Assembly: GCF_001618425.1 (NCBI RefSeq)
Contig: NZ_BDCU01000017.1
Location: 496,001 to 560,000, forward strand
Source of the DNA: Nocardia fusca NBRC 14340
Lineage (GTDB): Bacteria; Actinomycetota; Actinomycetes; Mycobacteriales; Mycobacteriaceae
Reading direction: 5' to 3'
DNA: 64,000 nucleotides
Positions 1 to 9,589 of the stretch are shown here, in pieces (position 1 is the first letter of the stretch; each line of letters begins with the position of its first letter). Made by a program: the position numbers and the translations under genes. Under the pieces are notes generated by a model. The model saw only the letters and a list, made by a program, of their open reading frames with translations. It was not told where the DNA came from and ran no database searches.

Positions 1-509
1 GCCGGATCCGGCAGTTGCGGGCCGGAGCCGAACAGCGGCCGCCCGCGACCCAGCACGATCGGATACAGCTTCAGGAACACCTGATCTATCTCCGGCAGCA
101 GCGCCCGGGCCAGTTCACCACCCCCGCACAACCAGATGCCCAGACCGTGCTCCCGTTTGAGTTCGGCGACCGCGGTGACCGGATCGGCGGCGATCAGAGC
201 CACCGCCGGGTCCGGCGGCTCGGTGAGCGTAGTGGACACCACGTACTGGCGTAGATGCGCGTACGGGTTCGCGGTGCCGGTACGGACCCCGAAATCGTGG
301 GTCCTGCGGCCCATGATCACGGTGTCGAAGTTCGCGTTGCGCTTGGTGATACCGAGCGCTTCGCGCACCCGCGACGGCAACGTTTCCGGATACTGCGCGG
401 TGATGGCGGGGCCGTGATCGCCGCCGACCGGGAAGAAGTCCACCGAGCCGTCCTCGGTGGCGATGAACCCATCGATGGTGGCGGCGACGTAGTAGGTGAG
501 CTTGCGCAT
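1..509 (-). CDS. Dihydrofolate reductase/RibD-C family protein, partial (3' end beyond window)
   Basis: The reverse-strand frame opens with ATG at 509 and reads MRKLTYYVAATIDGFIA, the usual opening of the RibD C-terminal / DHFR-like family. It continues without a stop to base 1, giving about 169 residues. Further family marks are the FDTVIMGRRTHDFG segment (NADPH-binding side of the fold) and the GLGIWLCGGGELARALL segment followed by FLKLYPIVLGRGRPLF near the C-terminus. These proteins are NADPH-dependent reductases of unknown substrate, so no specific reaction can be assigned. The C-terminus lies outside the window; usual length is about 180-200 residues, so only a short piece is missing. 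It stands 81 bp upstream of mutM on the same strand side but is transcribed after it. Confidence 0.85.
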   Translation of the reverse strand, partial: MRKLTYYVAATIDGFIATEDGSVDFFPVGGDHGPAITAQYPETLPSRVREALGITKRNANFDTVIMGRRTHDFGVRTGTANPYAHLRQYVVSTTLTEPPDPAVALIAADPVTAVAELKREHGLGIWLCGGGELARALLPEIDQVFLKLYPIVLGRGRPLFGSGPQLPDP

Positions 510-590
510 GGCCTGCCTCCCAGCCGGACCGGGTCGGTGATCTTGCGAGGCCCACCGTAACGCGCCGCCGGGCCGGGCGCGAGAGGCTCG

Positions 591-1478
591 TCAGGCGGAA
601 ATGCGACGCCCGCGCGGTGGCGGCTGGCAACGCGGGCAGGAATAGGACGAGCGGTTCATGAACTTCTCCCGCACGATCACCGCCCCGCAACGCGGGCACG
701 GCCGGTCGCCGCGCCCGTACACCGCCAGGGCGCGCTCGAAGTAGCCGGATTCGCCGTTCACATTCACATACAGGGCGTCGAAGGAGGTACCGCCGGCGGC
801 GAGCGCGTCGGTCATCACCGCGCGGGCCTCGGCGAGCAGGGTGCGCAGTACCGGACGGGTGAGCGCCGAGGCGATCCGGCCGCCGTGCACCTTCGCCCGC
901 CACAGCGCCTCGTCGGCGTAGATGTTGCCGATCCCGGAGACCACGGCCTGATCCAGCAGCACCCGTTTGATCTCGGTGTTCTTGGTCCGCAGCACACCGA
1001 CCACCCGCTCGGCGTCGAATCGGGGGTCCAACGGGTCGCGGGCGATATGCGCGAGCAGGTCGGGCAGCAGATCGCCGTCCACCTCCACCAGCGGTGCCAG
1101 CACCCAGCCGCCGAAGGTGCGCTGGTCGACGAAGCGCAGTTCACGCCCGTCGTCGAGGGTCGCCCGGATATGGGCGTGCTTCTCCACCGGGGCGCCGGCG
1201 GGCTGTACCAGCATCTGCCCGCTCATACCCAGATGCACGACCAGCGCGGTATCAGCGGATCCGCCGCCGGGTTCGTCGAAGGTGAGCCACAGATACTTCC
1301 CGCGCCGCTGCGCCGCGGCCACCGTGAGCCCGGTGAGCCGGGCCGCCATATCGGCGGCGCCCGGCTCGTGCCGGCGCACCGACCGCGGATGGGTGACGGC
1401 GACCGATTCGACGGTCCGCCCGCACAGATGTTCGGTGAGGCCGCGGCGCACGACCTCGACCTCGGGGAGTTCGGGCAT
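591..1478 (-). CDS. mutM: Formamidopyrimidine-DNA glycosylase MutM/Fpg
   Basis: A 295-residue base-excision repair enzyme that removes 8-oxoguanine and ring-opened purines and nicks the strand by beta/delta elimination. The start [10 protein letters not shown] supplies the catalytic N-terminal Pro2 and Glu3. A mid-protein segment around QTFGGWVL and [14 protein letters not shown] (helix-two-turn-helix region) and the C-terminal zinc finger, seen as two CPRC motifs 20 residues apart, are all present, so the enzyme looks intact. The ATG directly abuts the rnc stop codon (1 bp apart), which means it is translated from the same transcript as rnc, rpmF and the DUF177 gene. The rnc-fpg pairing is conserved in mycobacteria. 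Confidence 0.97.
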   Translation of the reverse strand: MPELPEVEVVRRGLTEHLCGRTVESVAVTHPRSVRRHEPGAADMAARLTGLTVAAAQRRGKYLWLTFDEPGGGSADTALVVHLGMSGQMLVQPAGAPVEKHAHIRATLDDGRELRFVDQRTFGGWVLAPLVEVDGDLLPDLLAHIARDPLDPRFDAERVVGVLRTKNTEIKRVLLDQAVVSGIGNIYADEALWRAKVHGGRIASALTRPVLRTLLAEARAVMTDALAAGGTSFDALYVNVNGESGYFERALAVYGRGDRPCPRCGAVIVREKFMNRSSYSCPRCQPPPRGRRISA

Positions 1479-2201
1479 TCAGGATTCGCCGGTCAACGCG
1501 CGGTAGGCGGCGCCCGCCGCCTTCTGCTCGGCTTCTTTCTTCGACCGGCCGACTCCCTGACCGTAGGCATCCCCGGCGATCACGGTGGTCGCGGTGAATT
1601 CCTTGTCGTGGTCGGGGCCGGTGGACGTGATCTCGTAGCTGGGTACACCGAGACCGCGTTCGGCGGTCAACTCCTGCAGGCTGGTCTTGAAGTCCAGCCC
1701 CGCGCCCATCCGCGGGCCGCGTTCGAGCAGGTCGGCGAACAGCCGCAGCACGACCTCGCGGGCCACGTCGATGCCGTGCTCGAGGTGGACGGCGCCGAGC
1801 AGCGATTCCATACCGTCGGCGAGGATGCTGGGCTTGTCCCGGCCACCGGTGAGTTCCTCACCTTTGCCGAGCAGCAGATGCGCGCCCAGACCACCCTCAC
1901 CCAGGTTGCGTGCCACCTCGGCGAGCGCGTGCATGTTCACCACACTCGCGCGCAGCTTGGCCAGCTCACCCTCGGATTTCTCCGGATGCTCATGGTAGAG
2001 CCGCTCGGTGATGCTCAGACCGAGCACGGAGTCCCCGAGGAACTCGAGCCGCTCATTGGTCGGCAGGCCGCCGTTCTCGTACGCGTACGAGCGATGGGTC
2101 AGCGCCAGTCGCAACAATTCCGGAGCCACCTCGACGCCCAGGGCGGCGAGCAGGCCCGAATGATCACCCGGTTCACCGGGTTCGTCTTTACCCGCGGTCA
2201 A
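1479..2201 (-). CDS. rnc: Ribonuclease III
   Basis: About 240 residues. The endonuclease domain carries the signature [14 protein letters not shown] with the metal-binding acidic residues, followed by a C-terminal double-stranded RNA-binding domain that ends in [19 protein letters not shown]. It cleaves dsRNA in rRNA processing and mRNA decay. The open frame runs much further upstream, but that part is the antisense of rpmF and DUF177, so it is not coding. No ATG or GTG lies in frame between the rpmF stop and the conserved domain; I chose TTG at 2201 ([16 protein letters not shown]). The end of the gene is certain and the start is tentative. It lies 14 bp after the rpmF stop. Confidence 0.9.
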   Translation of the reverse strand: MTAGKDEPGEPGDHSGLLAALGVEVAPELLRLALTHRSYAYENGGLPTNERLEFLGDSVLGLSITERLYHEHPEKSEGELAKLRASVVNMHALAEVARNLGEGGLGAHLLLGKGEELTGGRDKPSILADGMESLLGAVHLEHGIDVAREVVLRLFADLLERGPRMGAGLDFKTSLQELTAERGLGVPSYEITSTGPDHDKEFTATTVIAGDAYGQGVGRSKKEAEQKAAGAAYRALTGES

Positions 2202-2215
2202 CGGTCGACCGGTGG

Positions 2216-2398
2216 TCAGACGGGGGAAACGACCTGGCGGCCCTTGTAAGTACCGCAGGAGGGGCACGCGATATGCGGCGGGGTCTTCTGACCACACGCC
2301 CGGTTCGGGCAGGTGATCAGGGTGGGAGCGGCGGCCTTCCACTGGCTGCGCCGCGACCGGGTGTTGGAACGGGACATCCGGCGCTTGGGAACGGCCAC
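2216..2398 (-). CDS. rpmF: 50S ribosomal protein L32
   Basis: A 60-residue basic protein starting at GTG ([16 protein letters not shown]), typical of L32. It keeps four cysteines in a CPNRAC...CPSCG pattern, so this is the zinc-binding (C+) form. It is 2 bp from the stop of the upstream DUF177 gene and 14 bp from the rnc start, the conserved yceD-rpmF pairing of bacteria. The length matches the family. Confidence 0.96.
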   Translation of the reverse strand: MAVPKRRMSRSNTRSRRSQWKAAAPTLITCPNRACGQKTPPHIACPSCGTYKGRQVVSPV

Positions 2399-2400
2399 GA

Positions 2401-3060
2401 CTAATTCTCCTCTGTACTGTTACGTGCTGTCTCGGTGGAATGATCTCCGGTGGCCGCACCCTCGTCGGGGCTGCCGCTGCCGGGCGATCCGGAGGCGAAA
2501 TTCGCCAGCCCGGCCCAGCGGGGATCAAGTATCTCATGCCCGTGATCGGATCCCGCAATCGCCATCCGCACGCCGCACTCCGGGCACAGGCCCGCGCAGT
2601 CCGGCGAGCACAGCGGCTGCAGCGGCAACTCCAGGCCCAGCTGATCCACTACCAGGGGTTCCAGGTCGATGAGATCGTCGCTCATCCGGTAGACCTCGTC
2701 CTCGGAGGAGGTCTGGTCGGTGGCACTGTCCGGGTAGGCGAACAGCTCGGTCAGCGACAACCGCACCGTATCGGTGAACGGTTCGAGGCACCGCGAGCAC
2801 TCACCGGTCACCGGCGCCTCGAGGGTCCCGGTGACGAGCACGCCCTCGGATACGGATTGCAACCGCAGATCCAGCTCGACCTCCGCGCCGACGGGTACGC
2901 CGACGAGGTCGAGTCCGAGTCGTTCGGTGGTGGTGACCGTCCGCCGCAGTTCGCGCATCGAGCCCGGGGCGCGACCGAGGCTGCGGACATCCAGCACGAA
3001 ACCCGCGCCGTGTGCACGAGGTGCACCGGAACGCGAGCGCGCGGTGGTATCGGCAGGCAT
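2401..3060 (-). CDS. DUF177 (YceD-like) protein upstream of rpmF
   Basis: 219 residues from ATG 3060, which has a GGAG ribosome-binding site 8 bases upstream; the longer open frame and the GTG at 3069 fit less well. The middle matches the YceD/DUF177 family: a CSRCLEPF zinc-ribbon half, then the acidic stretch before [23 protein letters not shown], and a second Cys cluster CSPDC...CPECG. Family members are linked with 23S rRNA accumulation (plant/E. coli data) and are nearly always next to rpmF, as here. The C-terminus has a low-complexity Ser/Gly/Glu tail. Orthologous in position to Rv2926c. Confidence 0.9.
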   Translation of the reverse strand: MPADTTARSRSGAPRAHGAGFVLDVRSLGRAPGSMRELRRTVTTTERLGLDLVGVPVGAEVELDLRLQSVSEGVLVTGTLEAPVTGECSRCLEPFTDTVRLSLTELFAYPDSATDQTSSEDEVYRMSDDLIDLEPLVVDQLGLELPLQPLCSPDCAGLCPECGVRMAIAGSDHGHEILDPRWAGLANFASGSPGSGSPDEGAATGDHSTETARNSTEEN

Positions 3061-3307
3061 CGCAAACACTCCACTGGGTGGGTCGGGACAGGTGGTTTGC
3101 GCCGGAATCGGCGAGCAACCACCCCACAGTACGCGACCTGGCCGGACCGGCAAAACTCGGCGGGGAGGTCCGGATCCGGATGCCCGGTCGTTGTCTACTC
3201 CGAACGGCCGGCATCCGTGGTCGGGGCCCGCCCCGGTTTTGGAGCGACGGAGCGAGGGAGCGCAGCGACTGAGTGGAGGAGTGAAGAACCGGGGTCACGA
3301 GGGCCCC

Positions 3308-3333
3308 GGCCCCGCCCCGCCGGAGGCGGGGCC
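3308..3333 (-). terminator. Hairpin downstream of sepIVA
   Basis: Inverted repeat GGCCCCGCC / GGCGGGGCC with an 8-nt loop lies 4 bp beyond the sepIVA stop. It has no U-tract, as is common for actinobacterial terminators. Confidence 0.55.
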
Positions 3334-3337
3334 GATA

Positions 3338-4084
3338 TCACCGCCGGAACTCGGCGGCGTAATCGGGAACGCCCGCCCCGTTGCGCAACTGCTGGCGGCC
3401 CCGGCCGACGGTGCGCAGCGCACTGCCGAGGGTTTCCTCGAACTCGGCGAGTTTGGTGTCGACGTAGTGGTCGCAGTCGGCGCGCATCCGGTCGGCCTCG
3501 GCGTGCGCGGTGTCGATGATGCGGGCCGATTCGGCGTGCGCGGCCCGCACCACCTCGGTGTCCTCCACCAGCCGGCGTTGTTCGGCCTGGCCGTCGGCGA
3601 CCGAGCGGTCGTAGGAGGCCTGGCCGGCCTCGACGGTCCGTTCGGCCTCGGCGCGGGCCCGGCCGGTAACCGCCTCGTATTCGGCCTTGGCGTCGGCGAC
3701 GAGGCGTTCGGCCTCGGCGGTGGCCGTATCGACCATCCGGTCGGCGTGCGCGGTGGCCTCGGCGACCATCCGGTCGGCGTGCGCCTTGGCCTCGGCGAGG
3801 ATCCGGTCGGCTTCGGCGCGGGCGTCGGCCACCGTGCCGGCGGCCTGTTGGTCCGCGGACCGGATGGTGTCCTCCGCGAGCCCCCGGGCGTCGTCGACGA
3901 TCTTGTCCCGGTGATCGAGCACATCCTGGGCGTCGTCGATCTCGGTGGGCAGCGCGTCCCGCACATCGTCGAGCAGATCGAGGGTTTCCGGACGCGGCAC
4001 GATGCAGTTGCGCGTCGCGGGGATACCCCGCGCCTCCTCGACTATGGCGACCAGTTCGTCGAGCGCCTCGAATACCCGGTACAT
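3338..4084 (-). CDS. sepIVA: DivIVA-domain septation protein SepIVA-like
   Basis: 248 residues from ATG 4084 with an AGGAGG ribosome-binding site. The N-terminal MYRVFEALDELVAIVEEARG resembles the DivIVA-type membrane-targeting segment. From about residue 60 to 215 there is an uninterrupted alanine-rich coiled coil made of repeating ADRxVAEA/ERLVADA units, the hallmark of DivIVA-like scaffolds. In mycobacteria the protein at this locus (Rv2927c, SepIVA) is essential and acts in septation and cell elongation at the division site. The assignment rests on this composition plus synteny with DUF177-rpmF-rnc-fpg. The hairpin after the stop separates it from DUF177. Confidence 0.85.
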   Translation of the reverse strand: MYRVFEALDELVAIVEEARGIPATRNCIVPRPETLDLLDDVRDALPTEIDDAQDVLDHRDKIVDDARGLAEDTIRSADQQAAGTVADARAEADRILAEAKAHADRMVAEATAHADRMVDTATAEAERLVADAKAEYEAVTGRARAEAERTVEAGQASYDRSVADGQAEQRRLVEDTEVVRAAHAESARIIDTAHAEADRMRADCDHYVDTKLAEFEETLGSALRTVGRGRQQLRNGAGVPDYAAEFRR

Positions 4085-4309
4085 GCTCACTGTCCTCCTG
4101 CTGACGATCGGCGACACATCACGCCGTTCCCAGTGTGCCCCGGGCCGGTGGATGCGCCGAACCTACTTTCGGTGTGTCGCCCGGTCTGCCCGATATCTGC
4201 AGAGTCACACAATCAACTGGAGACCCACCCTCCGCTTGGTGTTAAATTCTTAGGGAGCCCAACCGCGGCACGGAGGGGCTGCCTGTCCCTTGCCCGATCG
4301 GAACCGCCC

Positions 4310-4885
4310 ATGACCATCCTGCAGTTGCCTACCTCCACGGCACTGACCACCGGGGATCTGGATATCGATTGGCCGGAACCGTTCGCCCCCGCCGCCTGGC
4401 GGCAGCGCCTCCTGCAATACCTGCGCGGTGACCGTGCGTTCCCGCAGTTGATTCGTTTCGCACTGGTCGGTGGATTGAGCAATATCTCGTATGTCCTGCT
4501 CTTCCTGACCCTCACCGGCGCCGGAACGCTACTGGCCAACGTGGCCGGCTCGGTGGTGAGCACCGTCCTGGCCAACGAACTGCACCGCCGGCTCACCTTC
4601 CACGCCGCCGAGCGGGTCGGCTGGTTCACCGCGCAGTGGGAAGGCGGCGGCCTGGCGCTGCTGGGGCTGGGTATCAGCACCGCGGCCCTCGCCGCGCTGG
4701 AGGTGTTGGCCCCGACACTGAACGAACCCACCCAGGCCGCGGCCGTGCTGGCGATCAGCGCCGCGGTCGGTGGTCTGCGGTTCCTGGCGTTGCGCGGGCT
4801 GGTGTTCCGGCCGCTGGCGCGGGCCCGGGAAATGACCGCCCAGCGGTCCGGGTCAGCCCGCCCGCTCGGCCAGCCGGTCGAGTAG
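4310..4885 (+). CDS. GtrA-like integral membrane protein
   Basis: 191 residues with about four hydrophobic helices, starting at [22 protein letters not shown], the typical first segment of the GtrA/DPMS family (PF04138). Members move or help flip polyprenyl-phosphate-linked sugars across the membrane for wall polysaccharide modification; the actual substrate is unknown. The N-terminal 50 residues are cytosolic and the C-terminus is basic. Its last 33 bases overlap the 3' end of the convergent coaD gene. An AT-rich TTAAAT near 4242 could be the -10 element. Confidence 0.85.
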   Translation: MTILQLPTSTALTTGDLDIDWPEPFAPAAWRQRLLQYLRGDRAFPQLIRFALVGGLSNISYVLLFLTLTGAGTLLANVAGSVVSTVLANELHRRLTFHAAERVGWFTAQWEGGGLALLGLGISTAALAALEVLAPTLNEPTQAAAVLAISAAVGGLRFLALRGLVFRPLARAREMTAQRSGSARPLGQPVE

Positions 4886-5338
4886 GCGTTTGTGCACCAG
4901 CGGCGGCAGCATATCGCTGACATCGCCGCCGAAGGCCGCCACTTCCTTGACAAGGGAGCTGGACAGGTAGCCGAAGCTGGGGTTGGTCGCGAGGAAGAGC
5001 GTGTCGACGCCGGAGAGCTTCTTGTTCATCTGCGCCATCTGGAGTTCGTAGCCGAAATCACCGGCGTCGCGCAGCCCCTTGACGATGGCGGTGATGCCCT
5101 GCTCCCGGGCGAAATCGACCAGCAACCCGTCCCAGGAGGCGACCCGCACGTTCGCCAGGTCCGCGGTGGCGTCCCGCAGCATCTCGATCCGCTCGTCGAC
5201 CGAGAACATGCCCTGCTTCTTCTTGTTGATCATCACCGTGATCACGACCTCGTCGAACTGTTCGGCGACCCGCCGGAACACATCGAGATGGCCGTTGGTC
5301 ACCGGATCGAAGGATCCCGGGCACAAAGCTCCTGCCAT
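4853..5338 (-). CDS. coaD: Phosphopantetheine adenylyltransferase
   Basis: 161 residues, the normal length. It transfers AMP from ATP to 4'-phosphopantetheine, the penultimate step of coenzyme A synthesis. The nucleotidyltransferase motif [13 protein letters not shown] with TxGH is at residues 8-20, and the C-terminal SSSLVKEVA loop that contacts ATP is present. It begins 3 bp after the rsmD stop and belongs to the pyc-rsmD-coaD transcript. The 3' end overlaps the opposing GtrA gene by 33 bp. Confidence 0.97.
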   Translation of the reverse strand: MAGALCPGSFDPVTNGHLDVFRRVAEQFDEVVITVMINKKKQGMFSVDERIEMLRDATADLANVRVASWDGLLVDFAREQGITAIVKGLRDAGDFGYELQMAQMNKKLSGVDTLFLATNPSFGYLSSSLVKEVAAFGGDVSDMLPPLVHKRLLDRLAERAG

Positions 5339-5341
5339 GGG

Positions 5342-5935
5342 TCAGACGCTAGCAGGTTCGCCCGGGTCCGCCGGGGTCGCGCCGAGGTACACCGCCGACT
5401 CGATCCGGGTCTCCCCGTAGCGCCGCGCGGCGCGACCCTCGAAGCCTGCGGGCCAGGCGATCTCAGCCGACCGCGCGGAGCGTTCCACCAGCAATAACGC
5501 TTCCTCGGCGAGCCACCCGTGCGTGGCGAGCGCCGTGAGATCGCCCTCGACGGCCGCGGTCGGCAGCTCGTAGGGCGGATCGGCGAACACCAGATCGAAA
5601 GTGCCCGCGCCGCCGTGGGCGAGCACCTGCGTCACCGTACCGATCCGCACCTGGGCACCGCTCAGGCCCAGTTCGGCGATATTGCCCCGCAGCACCCCGG
5701 CCGCCCGCCGGTCGGATTCGACCAGCAGCGCGGCAGCGGCGCCGCGCGACAGCGCCTCCAGCCCGAGCGCGCCCGAGCCGGCGTAGAGGTCGAGCACCCG
5801 GGCGCCCGCGAGGTCCATCCACGCCTCGATCGAGGAGAACACGGCCTCCCGCACCCGGTCCGAGGTGGGCCGGGTCCCGGCCGGCGGCACCTTCAGGCGC
5901 CGCCCACCGGCGGTCCCGGCGACGATCCGGGTCAT
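5342..5935 (-). CDS. rsmD: 16S rRNA (guanine(966)-N(2))-methyltransferase RsmD
   Basis: 197 residues. It starts MTRIVAGTAGGRRLKVPP, has the SAM-binding glycine loop VLDLYAGSGALGLEAL and the catalytic DPPY motif (VFADPPYELP), all diagnostic of RsmD. It methylates G966 of 16S rRNA in the assembled 30S subunit. The ATG overlaps the pyc stop by 4 bp (ATGA), so translation is coupled, and coaD follows after 3 bp. This order is conserved in mycobacteria. Confidence 0.96.
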   Translation of the reverse strand: MTRIVAGTAGGRRLKVPPAGTRPTSDRVREAVFSSIEAWMDLAGARVLDLYAGSGALGLEALSRGAAAALLVESDRRAAGVLRGNIAELGLSGAQVRIGTVTQVLAHGGAGTFDLVFADPPYELPTAAVEGDLTALATHGWLAEEALLLVERSARSAEIAWPAGFEGRAARRYGETRIESAVYLGATPADPGEPASV

Positions 5936-8900
5936 TCGGATTCGCGCTCGCCCAGCTCGACCAGCAGATCACCGCCTTCGACCTGCTGCACCTGCGCGAT
6001 GGCCACCCGCCCCACCACACCGCCGCGCGGCGCGGTGATGGCGGCTTCCATCTTCATGGCCTCGATGGTGCCGATGGTGTCGCCCGAGGCGACCGTTTCG
6101 CCTTCGGCCACGGTCAGCGTCACGACGCCGGCGAAGGGCGCCGCGATGTGATGCGGATTGTTCTTGTCGGCCTTCTCCGCGGCCGGGATCTCACTGGCGA
6201 TGGAACGGTCACGCACGGACACCGGGCGCAACTGCCCGTTGAGGATGCACATGACCGTGCGCATCCCGCGTTCGTCGGGTTCGGAGATCGCCTCCAGCCC
6301 GATGAGCAGGATGACGCCCTTCTCGAGCTGCACCTGGTGTTCCTCGCCGTGCCGCAGGCCGTAGAAGAACTGATTGGCCGACAGCCCCGTGGTATCGCCG
6401 TATTTCTCCCGATGCGCCAGGAATTCCGCGGTCGGGCCGGGGAACAGCAGCCGGTTGAGGGTTGCGCGGCGCTCATCGGAGGTGCCGGCCAGGCCCGCTT
6501 CGTCCGCCTCGGACAACTCGGATTCGGGTTTGGCCGCGCCACGGCCGGCGAGCGCCTTTTCCCGGAACGGCTCGGGCCAACCGCCGGCCGGTGTGCCGAG
6601 TTCGCCGCGCAGAAAACCGATCACCGAATCGGGGATGTCGTAGCGACCCGGATCGGCGGCGAACTGCTCGATATCGATCCCGGAGCCGACCAGCGACAGC
6701 GCCAGGTCACCGACCACCTTGGAGGACGGTGTGACCTTGATCAACCGGCCCAGCAACCGGTCGGCGGCCGCGTATTTCGCCTCGACCTCCTCGAACCGGT
6801 CGCCGAGCCCCAGGGCGATGGCCTGCTGGCGCAGATTCGACAGCTGCCCGCCGGGGATCTCGTGGGTGTAGACGCGCCCGGTGGGCGCCGGCAGGCCGGA
6901 TTCGAAGGGCGCGTACACCTTGCGCAGCGCCTCCCAGTACGGCTCCAGATCGCAGACATTGCGCAGGTTCAGCCCGGTGTCGTATTCGCTGTGCGCGGCA
7001 GCGGCCACGATCGCCGAGAGCGCGGGCTGGCTGGTGGTGCCGGCCATAGCGGCCGACGCGCCGTCCACGGCGTCGGCACCGGCCTGCCAGGCGGCGAGAT
7101 AGGTGGCCAGCTGCCCACCCGGGGTGTCGTGGGTGTGCACATGGACCGGCAGATCGAAATTGCTGCGCAGCGCGGTCACCAGTTTCGCCGCGGCGGGCGC
7201 GCGCAACAGTCCGGCCATATCCTTGATCGCCAGCACGTGCGCGCCCGCGTCCACGATCTGCTCGGCCAGTTTGAGGTAGTAGTCGAGGGTGTAGAGCTTC
7301 TCTTCCGGGTCGGCGAGATCACCGGTGTAGGACAGCGCGACCTCGGCGATCGCGGTACCGGTTTCCCGGACCGCATCGATGGCCGGGCGCATCTGGTCCA
7401 CATTGTTCAGGGCGTCGAAGATCCGGAAGATATCGATACCGGTCTCGGTGGCCTCGGCCACGAACGCCCGGGTCACCCGCTCCGGATACGGGGTGTAGCC
7501 GACGGTGTTGCGGCCGCGCAGCAACATCTGCAGGCAGATGTTCGGAATCGCCTCGCGCAGCGCGGCCAGCCGCTCCCACGGGTCCTCGTAGAGGAACCGC
7601 AGCGCCACATCGTAGGTCGCCCCGCCCCATGCCTCGATGGACAGCAGTTCCGGGGTCAGTCGCGCCACGTGCCCGGCCACATCGAGCAGGCCGTTGGTGC
7701 GGACCCGGGTCGCCAGCAGCGACTGGTGCGCGTCGCGGAAGGTGGTGTCGGTGACCCCGACGGCCTTCTGCTCGCGCAACGCCCGCGCGAATCCCTCCGG
7801 GCCCAGCGTCAGCAGTTTCTGTCGCGAACCGTCCGGCGGCGGCACCGACAGGTCGATCGCGGGCAGTTTGTCGTGGGGGTACACCGCGGTCGGCCGGGCG
7901 CCGTGCGGTTTGTTCACCGTGACATCGGCCAAGTAGTTCAGGATCTTGGTGCCGCGGTCGGCGGGTTCGCGGGTGGCCAGCAGTTCCGGGCGCTCGTCGA
8001 TGAACGAGGTGGTGATACGGCCCGCGGTGAAATCGTCGTCGCCGAGTACCGCGAGCAGGAACGGGATATTGGTGGTGACACCGCGGATCCGGAATTCCAT
8101 CAGCGCCCGCCGGGCCCGCGCCACCGCCGCCGGGAAGTCCCGGCCGCGGCAGGTGAGCTTGACCAGCATGGAATCGAAGTAGGCGCCGATCTCCGCGCCC
8201 AGGTTCGCGCCGCCGTCGAGCCGGATACCGGCGCCGCCGGGAGTGCGGTAGGCGGTGATGCGACCGGTATCGGGACGGAATCCGTTGGCCGGGTCCTCGG
8301 TGGTGATCCGGCACTGCAGCGCCGCACCGCGGATGGTCACCTTGTCCTGGCTCAGTCCCAGGTCGGTCAGACTCTCCCCGGCCGCGATCCGCAACTGCGA
8401 CTGCACCAGATCCACATCGGTGATCTCCTCGGTCACCGTGTGTTCCACCTGGATCCGCGGATTCATCTCGATGAACACGTGATTACCGCGTTCGTCGAGC
8501 AGGAACTCCACCGTGCCCGCACAGCTGTAGCCGATCTGCCGGGCGAAGGCCACCGCGTCCGCGCAGATCCGGTCCCGCAACTCCGGATCCAGATTCGGGG
8601 CCGGGGCCAGTTCGATCACCTTCTGGTGCCGCCGCTGCAGCGAACAGTCCCGCTCGAACAGGTGCATCACATTGCCCTGGGTATCGGCCAGGATCTGCAC
8701 CTCGATATGCCGCGGGTTCACCACGGCCTGTTCCAGGAACACCGTCGGATCACCGAACGCCGACTCCGCCTCGCGCGAGGCCGCCTCGATCGCCTCCCGC
8801 AGCCCGGACCGCTCGGCCACCCGCCGCATCCCGCGCCCGCCACCGCCGGCGACGGCCTTGACGAATACCGGGAACTCCATGGATTCCGCGGCCGCCAGCA

Positions 8901-9330
8901 ACTCCGCCACATCGGCCGAGGGCGCGCTCGAATCCAGGACCGGCAACCCGGCCTCCCGCGCCGCGGCGATCGCGCGGGCCTTGTTGCCCGCCAGTTCGAG
9001 AACCTCGGCCGACGGCCCGATGAAGGTGATGCCCTCCCGGGCGCACGCGGCGGCCAGATCGGGATTCTCCGACAGGAACCCGTAGCCGGGGTAGATCGCG
9101 TCGGCGCCCGCGGTCTTCGCCGCCTCGATGATGGCGCCGACCGAGAGGTAGGCGCGGACCGGATGACCTTCCTCGCCGATCTCGTATGCCTCGTCCGCCT
9201 TCAGGCGGTGGACCGAATTGCGGTCCTCGTGCGGGAAGACGGCAACCGTTCCGACACCGAGCTCGTACGCCGCGCGGAAGGCTCGGATGGCGATTTCGCC
9301 GCGGTTGGCAACCAAGACTTTCGAGAACAT
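5932..9330 (-). CDS. pyc: Pyruvate carboxylase
   Basis: 1132 residues from ATG 9330 (MFSKVLVANRGEIAIRAFRA). Domain order is biotin carboxylase (1-460, with glycine-rich GGGGRGMRRV and HLFERDCSLQRR), carboxyltransferase (about 530-800, TTFRDAHQSLLATRVR and the metal-binding HTHDTPGG), a PYC-associated region, and a C-terminal biotinyl domain with EAMKME, the biotin lysine at about 1093. It carboxylates pyruvate to oxaloacetate to refill the TCA cycle. It leads the rsmD-coaD operon. The upstream GCGAAGT inverted repeats may be its operator. Confidence 0.97.
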   Translation of the reverse strand: MFSKVLVANRGEIAIRAFRAAYELGVGTVAVFPHEDRNSVHRLKADEAYEIGEEGHPVRAYLSVGAIIEAAKTAGADAIYPGYGFLSENPDLAAACAREGITFIGPSAEVLELAGNKARAIAAAREAGLPVLDSSAPSADVAELLAAAESMEFPVFVKAVAGGGGRGMRRVAERSGLREAIEAASREAESAFGDPTVFLEQAVVNPRHIEVQILADTQGNVMHLFERDCSLQRRHQKVIELAPAPNLDPELRDRICADAVAFARQIGYSCAGTVEFLLDERGNHVFIEMNPRIQVEHTVTEEITDVDLVQSQLRIAAGESLTDLGLSQDKVTIRGAALQCRITTEDPANGFRPDTGRITAYRTPGGAGIRLDGGANLGAEIGAYFDSMLVKLTCRGRDFPAAVARARRALMEFRIRGVTTNIPFLLAVLGDDDFTAGRITTSFIDERPELLATREPADRGTKILNYLADVTVNKPHGARPTAVYPHDKLPAIDLSVPPPDGSRQKLLTLGPEGFARALREQKAVGVTDTTFRDAHQSLLATRVRTNGLLDVAGHVARLTPELLSIEAWGGATYDVALRFLYEDPWERLAALREAIPNICLQMLLRGRNTVGYTPYPERVTRAFVAEATETGIDIFRIFDALNNVDQMRPAIDAVRETGTAIAEVALSYTGDLADPEEKLYTLDYYLKLAEQIVDAGAHVLAIKDMAGLLRAPAAAKLVTALRSNFDLPVHVHTHDTPGGQLATYLAAWQAGADAVDGASAAMAGTTSQPALSAIVAAAAHSEYDTGLNLRNVCDLEPYWEALRKVYAPFESGLPAPTGRVYTHEIPGGQLSNLRQQAIALGLGDRFEEVEAKYAAADRLLGRLIKVTPSSKVVGDLALSLVGSGIDIEQFAADPGRYDIPDSVIGFLRGELGTPAGGWPEPFREKALAGRGAAKPESELSEADEAGLAGTSDERRATLNRLLFPGPTAEFLAHREKYGDTTGLSANQFFYGLRHGEEHQVQLEKGVILLIGLEAISEPDERGMRTVMCILNGQLRPVSVRDRSIASEIPAAEKADKNNPHHIAAPFAGVVTLTVAEGETVASGDTIGTIEAMKMEAAITAPRGGVVGRVAIAQVQQVEGGDLLVELGERESE

Positions 9331-9367
9331 TGAACCAACGTACCCGGCGCCACACCCAGGGGCGACA

Positions 9368-9420
9368 GCGAAGTCCACTTCGCAGAATCTTCACAAGTAC
9401 GTATGGCAACGCTGCGAAGT
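9368..9420. promoter_or_regulatory. Inverted and direct GCGAAGT repeats upstream of pyc
   Basis: GCGAAGT (9368-9374), two bases, then ACTTCGC (9377-9383) form a perfect palindrome 38 bp before the pyc ATG. A third GCGAAGT copy lies at 9414-9420, and CTTCGCAG/CTGCGAAG pair across 9378-9419. Such repeats just upstream of a start usually mean a dimeric repressor or activator site. The regulator is not identifiable from the sequence. The rest of 9331-9590 shows no gene. Confidence 0.4.
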
Positions 9421-9589
9421 CTTGTTCACCGCACCGTCATATCTCACCGCCCACGATCCCGGCCTGTGCGTATCATCCGCCGCGGCCATCTCCCGGCTAT
9501 CGGAGCGGTCCGGGACTCTTGCGAAGATGTGCGAAGCCGGACGCCACCCGGACGCTGTTCGAGCCGCTGCGGGCGGGCGCGGCGCGTCC

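Noticed and set aside
1479..2558. A 359-residue RNase III
   Set aside because: The first 119 residues are encoded antisense to rpmF and its neighbour and have no similarity; the RNase III domain begins after the rpmF stop.
2774..4885. Long plus-strand frame (703 codons) ending in the GtrA gene
   Set aside because: All but the last 191 codons are the mirror frame of DUF177 and sepIVA and have implausible composition; only the GtrA part is real.
6148..9333. A 1061-codon plus-strand frame opposite pyc
   Set aside because: It is a shadow of the pyruvate carboxylase gene, created by high GC; no domain is seen.
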